DNA from: an uncultured Tissierellia bacterium
GTDB taxonomy: Bacteria > Bacillota > Clostridia > Tissierellales > Peptoniphilaceae
Assembly (NCBI GenBank): GCA_947253765.1
Contig: CAMYAK010000012.1
Coordinates: 1-44,936 of the forward strand
Reading direction: 5' to 3'
Length of the DNA stretch: 44,936 nucleotides
Part shown: positions 43,397-44,936 of the stretch, in pieces
Numbering within the stretch: position 1 is the first letter of the stretch
Layout: the number at the start of each line of letters is the position of its first letter
The notes under the pieces: generated by a model
The model's database searches: none
What the model saw: the letters and a program-made list of their open reading frames with translations, nothing else
Told to the model about the DNA's origin: nothing
Translations under genes and position numbers: made by a program

Positions 43397-44347
43397 ATGA
43401 AATTAAAGAAGTTGACTATGACAATCGCCCTTTTCGGGCTTATCCTGAGCTTGGGAGCCTGTGGTAAGAAAGAGGCGCCGGCCCAATCCGATAGCGGTCA
43501 GGCCGTAACTGCGGGTCAGGCCGGTATGCCGGAGACCCCACCTGACCAAGGCGGAAATTCAGGAGCCGAGGCTGAAATCAACAAGCTGAGCCAGGAAGAG
43601 AATGAAATCTTTGCAAAGGACAAGGAGCTTTGGGACAAGGTCTTTCTTTCAGCCAATAAGAACTCAGGTATGATCGGGGACGGCACTAATTATGGTGAGT
43701 TTCTGAAAGCTACCATCGAGAACTCAAAAGACAAGTTCTCAGCTGCCGAGCTGAAAATCCTCAATGAGGGAGCCAATAAAATCGTAGAGATTGAAAAGAA
43801 GATCCAGGAGTTGAAGAAGCAGGCCCCGGCACAGGGTCAGGCCGGAGGATCGGGAACCGCCTCATCAGCAGATACTAAAAAAGGAGACAAGTTCCCATCT
43901 TTCAAAGGCAAGGACCTGGACGGAAAAGATGTGGACTCAAACTTCTTCAGCAAGAATGCCGTTACCGTTATGAACTTCTGGTTCTCAACTTGTAACCCAT
44001 GCGTAGGTGAGCTTGACGAACTTGAAAAGATAGGCAAGGAGCTCAAGGCCAAGGGCGGGGAGATGGTCGGAGTCAACTCCTTTACCCTGGATTATGAGAA
44101 GGGTGCGGTTGAAGAGGCCAAGAGAATCCTCAAGGCCAAGGGAGCAAGCTACAGAAACATAAGCTTCCCTTCCGACAGCGAGGCAGGCAAATTTGTTCAG
44201 AACATCATGAGTTTCCCCACAACCATCGTTGTCGACAGACAGGGAAATATGATCGGGGACCCCATAATGGGATCAGTTGCCGAGGGCAAGCAGCATGAGG
44301 AACTTATGAACCGTATAAACAAAGTATTGGAGATGGATAAGAAATAG
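43397..44347 (+). CDS. TlpA-family thiol-disulfide redoxin lipoprotein
   Basis: It has AGGAGG upstream. A lipoprotein signal ends at 'LGAC' (C22), then a Q/G/A-rich linker (about 28-60) and a helical segment (about 62-140). A second low-complexity linker rich in AQGQAGG follows, then a thioredoxin/AhpC-type domain (about 165-316) with 'FPSFKGKDLDGK' and the active-site CNPC (C199, C202), and 'FPTTIVVDRQG' with the cis-proline. It should act outside the membrane, reducing or exchanging disulfides, probably fed by the polyferredoxin just upstream. It is the last gene of the cluster; a strong terminator follows. Confidence 0.88.
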   Translation: MKLKKLTMTIALFGLILSLGACGKKEAPAQSDSGQAVTAGQAGMPETPPDQGGNSGAEAEINKLSQEENEIFAKDKELWDKVFLSANKNSGMIGDGTNYGEFLKATIENSKDKFSAAELKILNEGANKIVEIEKKIQELKKQAPAQGQAGGSGTASSADTKKGDKFPSFKGKDLDGKDVDSNFFSKNAVTVMNFWFSTCNPCVGELDELEKIGKELKAKGGEMVGVNSFTLDYEKGAVEEAKRILKAKGASYRNISFPSDSEAGKFVQNIMSFPTTIVVDRQGNMIGDPIMGSVAEGKQHEELMNRINKVLEMDKK

Positions 44348-44357
44348 TCTTAAAAAG

Positions 44358-44386
44358 GCCCGGCTTTAAGCCGGGCTAATTTTTTA
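44358..44386 (+). terminator. Rho-independent terminator of the redoxin operon
   Basis: GCCCGGC (44358-44364) and GCCGGGC (44370-44376) form a perfect stem with a 5-nt loop, followed by TAATTTTTTAG. Confidence 0.9.
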
Positions 44387-44479
44387 GTTTTAAAAATATT
44401 TTTTTATAAATTATCTTAAACAGGTCGAAAAAATTCGGAAAAAAACCGAAAAAATCCTCAATATTTAAAGCTTAGGGGA

Positions 44480-44508
44480 TTGCGGTAATGAATGGAGTTG
44501 AATATAAT
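44480..44508 (+). promoter_or_regulatory. Possible promoter of the last gene
   Basis: TTGCGG (44480-44485), a 17-bp spacer and a perfect TATAAT (44503-44508), about 250 bp before the next start. The AT-rich gap also has a GGGTT/AACCC inverted repeat near 44548-44573. No array lies here. Confidence 0.45.
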
Positions 44509-44761
44509 TAAAAGCAAATAGTAGAGGAAATTGGTCGGGTTTACAAACAATACTTTAACCCGAAATAAATCATTAATTTAGATTTTTTTAAGATTGTCAA
44601 ACTTCTTATATTGAGATAAGAGAAAGGGGGCGACATCGAGTATTTTTTATTTGTGCTTTGCTAATTGAAATTTGTTGATTTTTAGTTCGCTCGAAAACGA
44701 TATCCCAACAACAAAAATAGAAGAGAAAATTCGGGACTAAGTTTTACGGAGGTAAATTTTT

Positions 44762-44936
44762 ATGAAACGATTTGTGGCGATTAACCTCGCTATCATAATG
44801 TCAGTTTTAATGGTAATTTCATTTTTACCACTACAGTCTAAGGCAGAAGTTGCTCCGGCTAATTGGAACGACGACAACCCGGAGGCTAGATACTGGCCAA
44901 TTCCTAACCAAGGAAGATTGGTAAAAGTATCAAAAG
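44762..44936 (+). CDS. Secreted protein N-terminus (3' partial)
   Basis: An ATG with GGAGG upstream opens 58 codons to the window edge. The product begins with a signal peptide (MKRFVAINLAIIMSVLMVI.., cleavage after about residue 28, SKA) and continues 'EVAPANWNDDNPEARYWPIP'. The AT-rich DNA and secretion signal resemble the giant surface proteins at the left end, so another adhesin is likely, but too little is visible to assign a family. Confidence 0.7.
   Translation, partial: MKRFVAINLAIIMSVLMVISFLPLQSKAEVAPANWNDDNPEARYWPIPNQGRLVKVSK

Overview
The window looks like chromosome of an anaerobic, Gram-positive Bacillota bacterium, most plausibly a Clostridia/Tissierellia-type (Peptoniphilaceae-like) commensal. 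The evidence is: surface proteins anchored by triple CWB2 modules, a monomeric group B [FeFe] hydrogenase with a thioredoxin-like ferredoxin, a CD1871A-type mini-protein next to a TlpA lipoprotein, strong Shine-Dalgarno sites, and TTG/GTG starts. Genus cannot be fixed from sequence alone. No phage, IS transposase, CRISPR, rRNA or tRNA gene was recognised.

Layout. 1-9.1 kb: two giant AT-rich adhesin-like genes, the first cut by the window edge, the second ending in three CWB2 modules. 9.7-13.3 kb: a CPBP membrane protease, a frameshifted PH-like membrane gene and an old-yellow-enzyme/enoate-reductase flavoprotein. 13.4-16.4 kb: a MacB/FtsX-type ABC transporter behind a near-consensus promoter. 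16.8-19.1 kb: a leucine-rich-repeat surface protein, again with CWB2 modules. 19.8-22.6 kb: a putative PD-(D/E)XK nuclease, an isochorismatase-like hydrolase and a hotdog thioesterase. 23.1-27.9 kb: a two-subunit ABC exporter divergent from a TetR regulator. 28.6-31.8 kb: an ABC-2 transporter operon. 33.1-34.8 kb: ferredoxin and [FeFe] hydrogenase. 34.9-37.7 kb: a nitrate/sulfonate/thiamine-precursor-type ABC uptake system whose permease and ATPase are fused. 38.5-39.3 kb: a ZIP metal transporter. 40.1-42.1 kb: a two-component system. 42.3-44.3 kb: a CD1871A protein, a polyferredoxin membrane protein and a TlpA lipoprotein. 44.8 kb to the end: the start of another secreted protein.

The most striking content is between the genes. 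Nine arrays (about 68 units in total) of an imperfectly palindromic repeat sit in intergenic gaps, each about 370-420 bp long. The period is 55 bp, almost without deviation, although the units diverge in sequence. Units are hairpins (outer arms TCATGGGG/CCCCATGA). Paired changes between units keep the stems; unit order is conserved between arrays; several arrays have defined ends (a perfect 14-bp-stem terminal hairpin on one side, and a tandem double hairpin or a built-in terminator on the other). Every array lies downstream of a gene's 3' end. None lies inside an operon or between divergent promoters. From 19 kb onward they separate the window into gene modules, two of which (the nuclease and the ZIP transporter) are single genes bracketed by similar arrays in direct orientation. 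I recognise no described repeat family that matches; this is the best candidate for an undescribed element here.

A second theme is low-complexity, repeat-derived insertion at domain borders of otherwise ordinary enzymes: the oxidoreductase N-terminus, exporter linker, permease-ATPase fusion linker, response-regulator tail and lipoprotein linkers.
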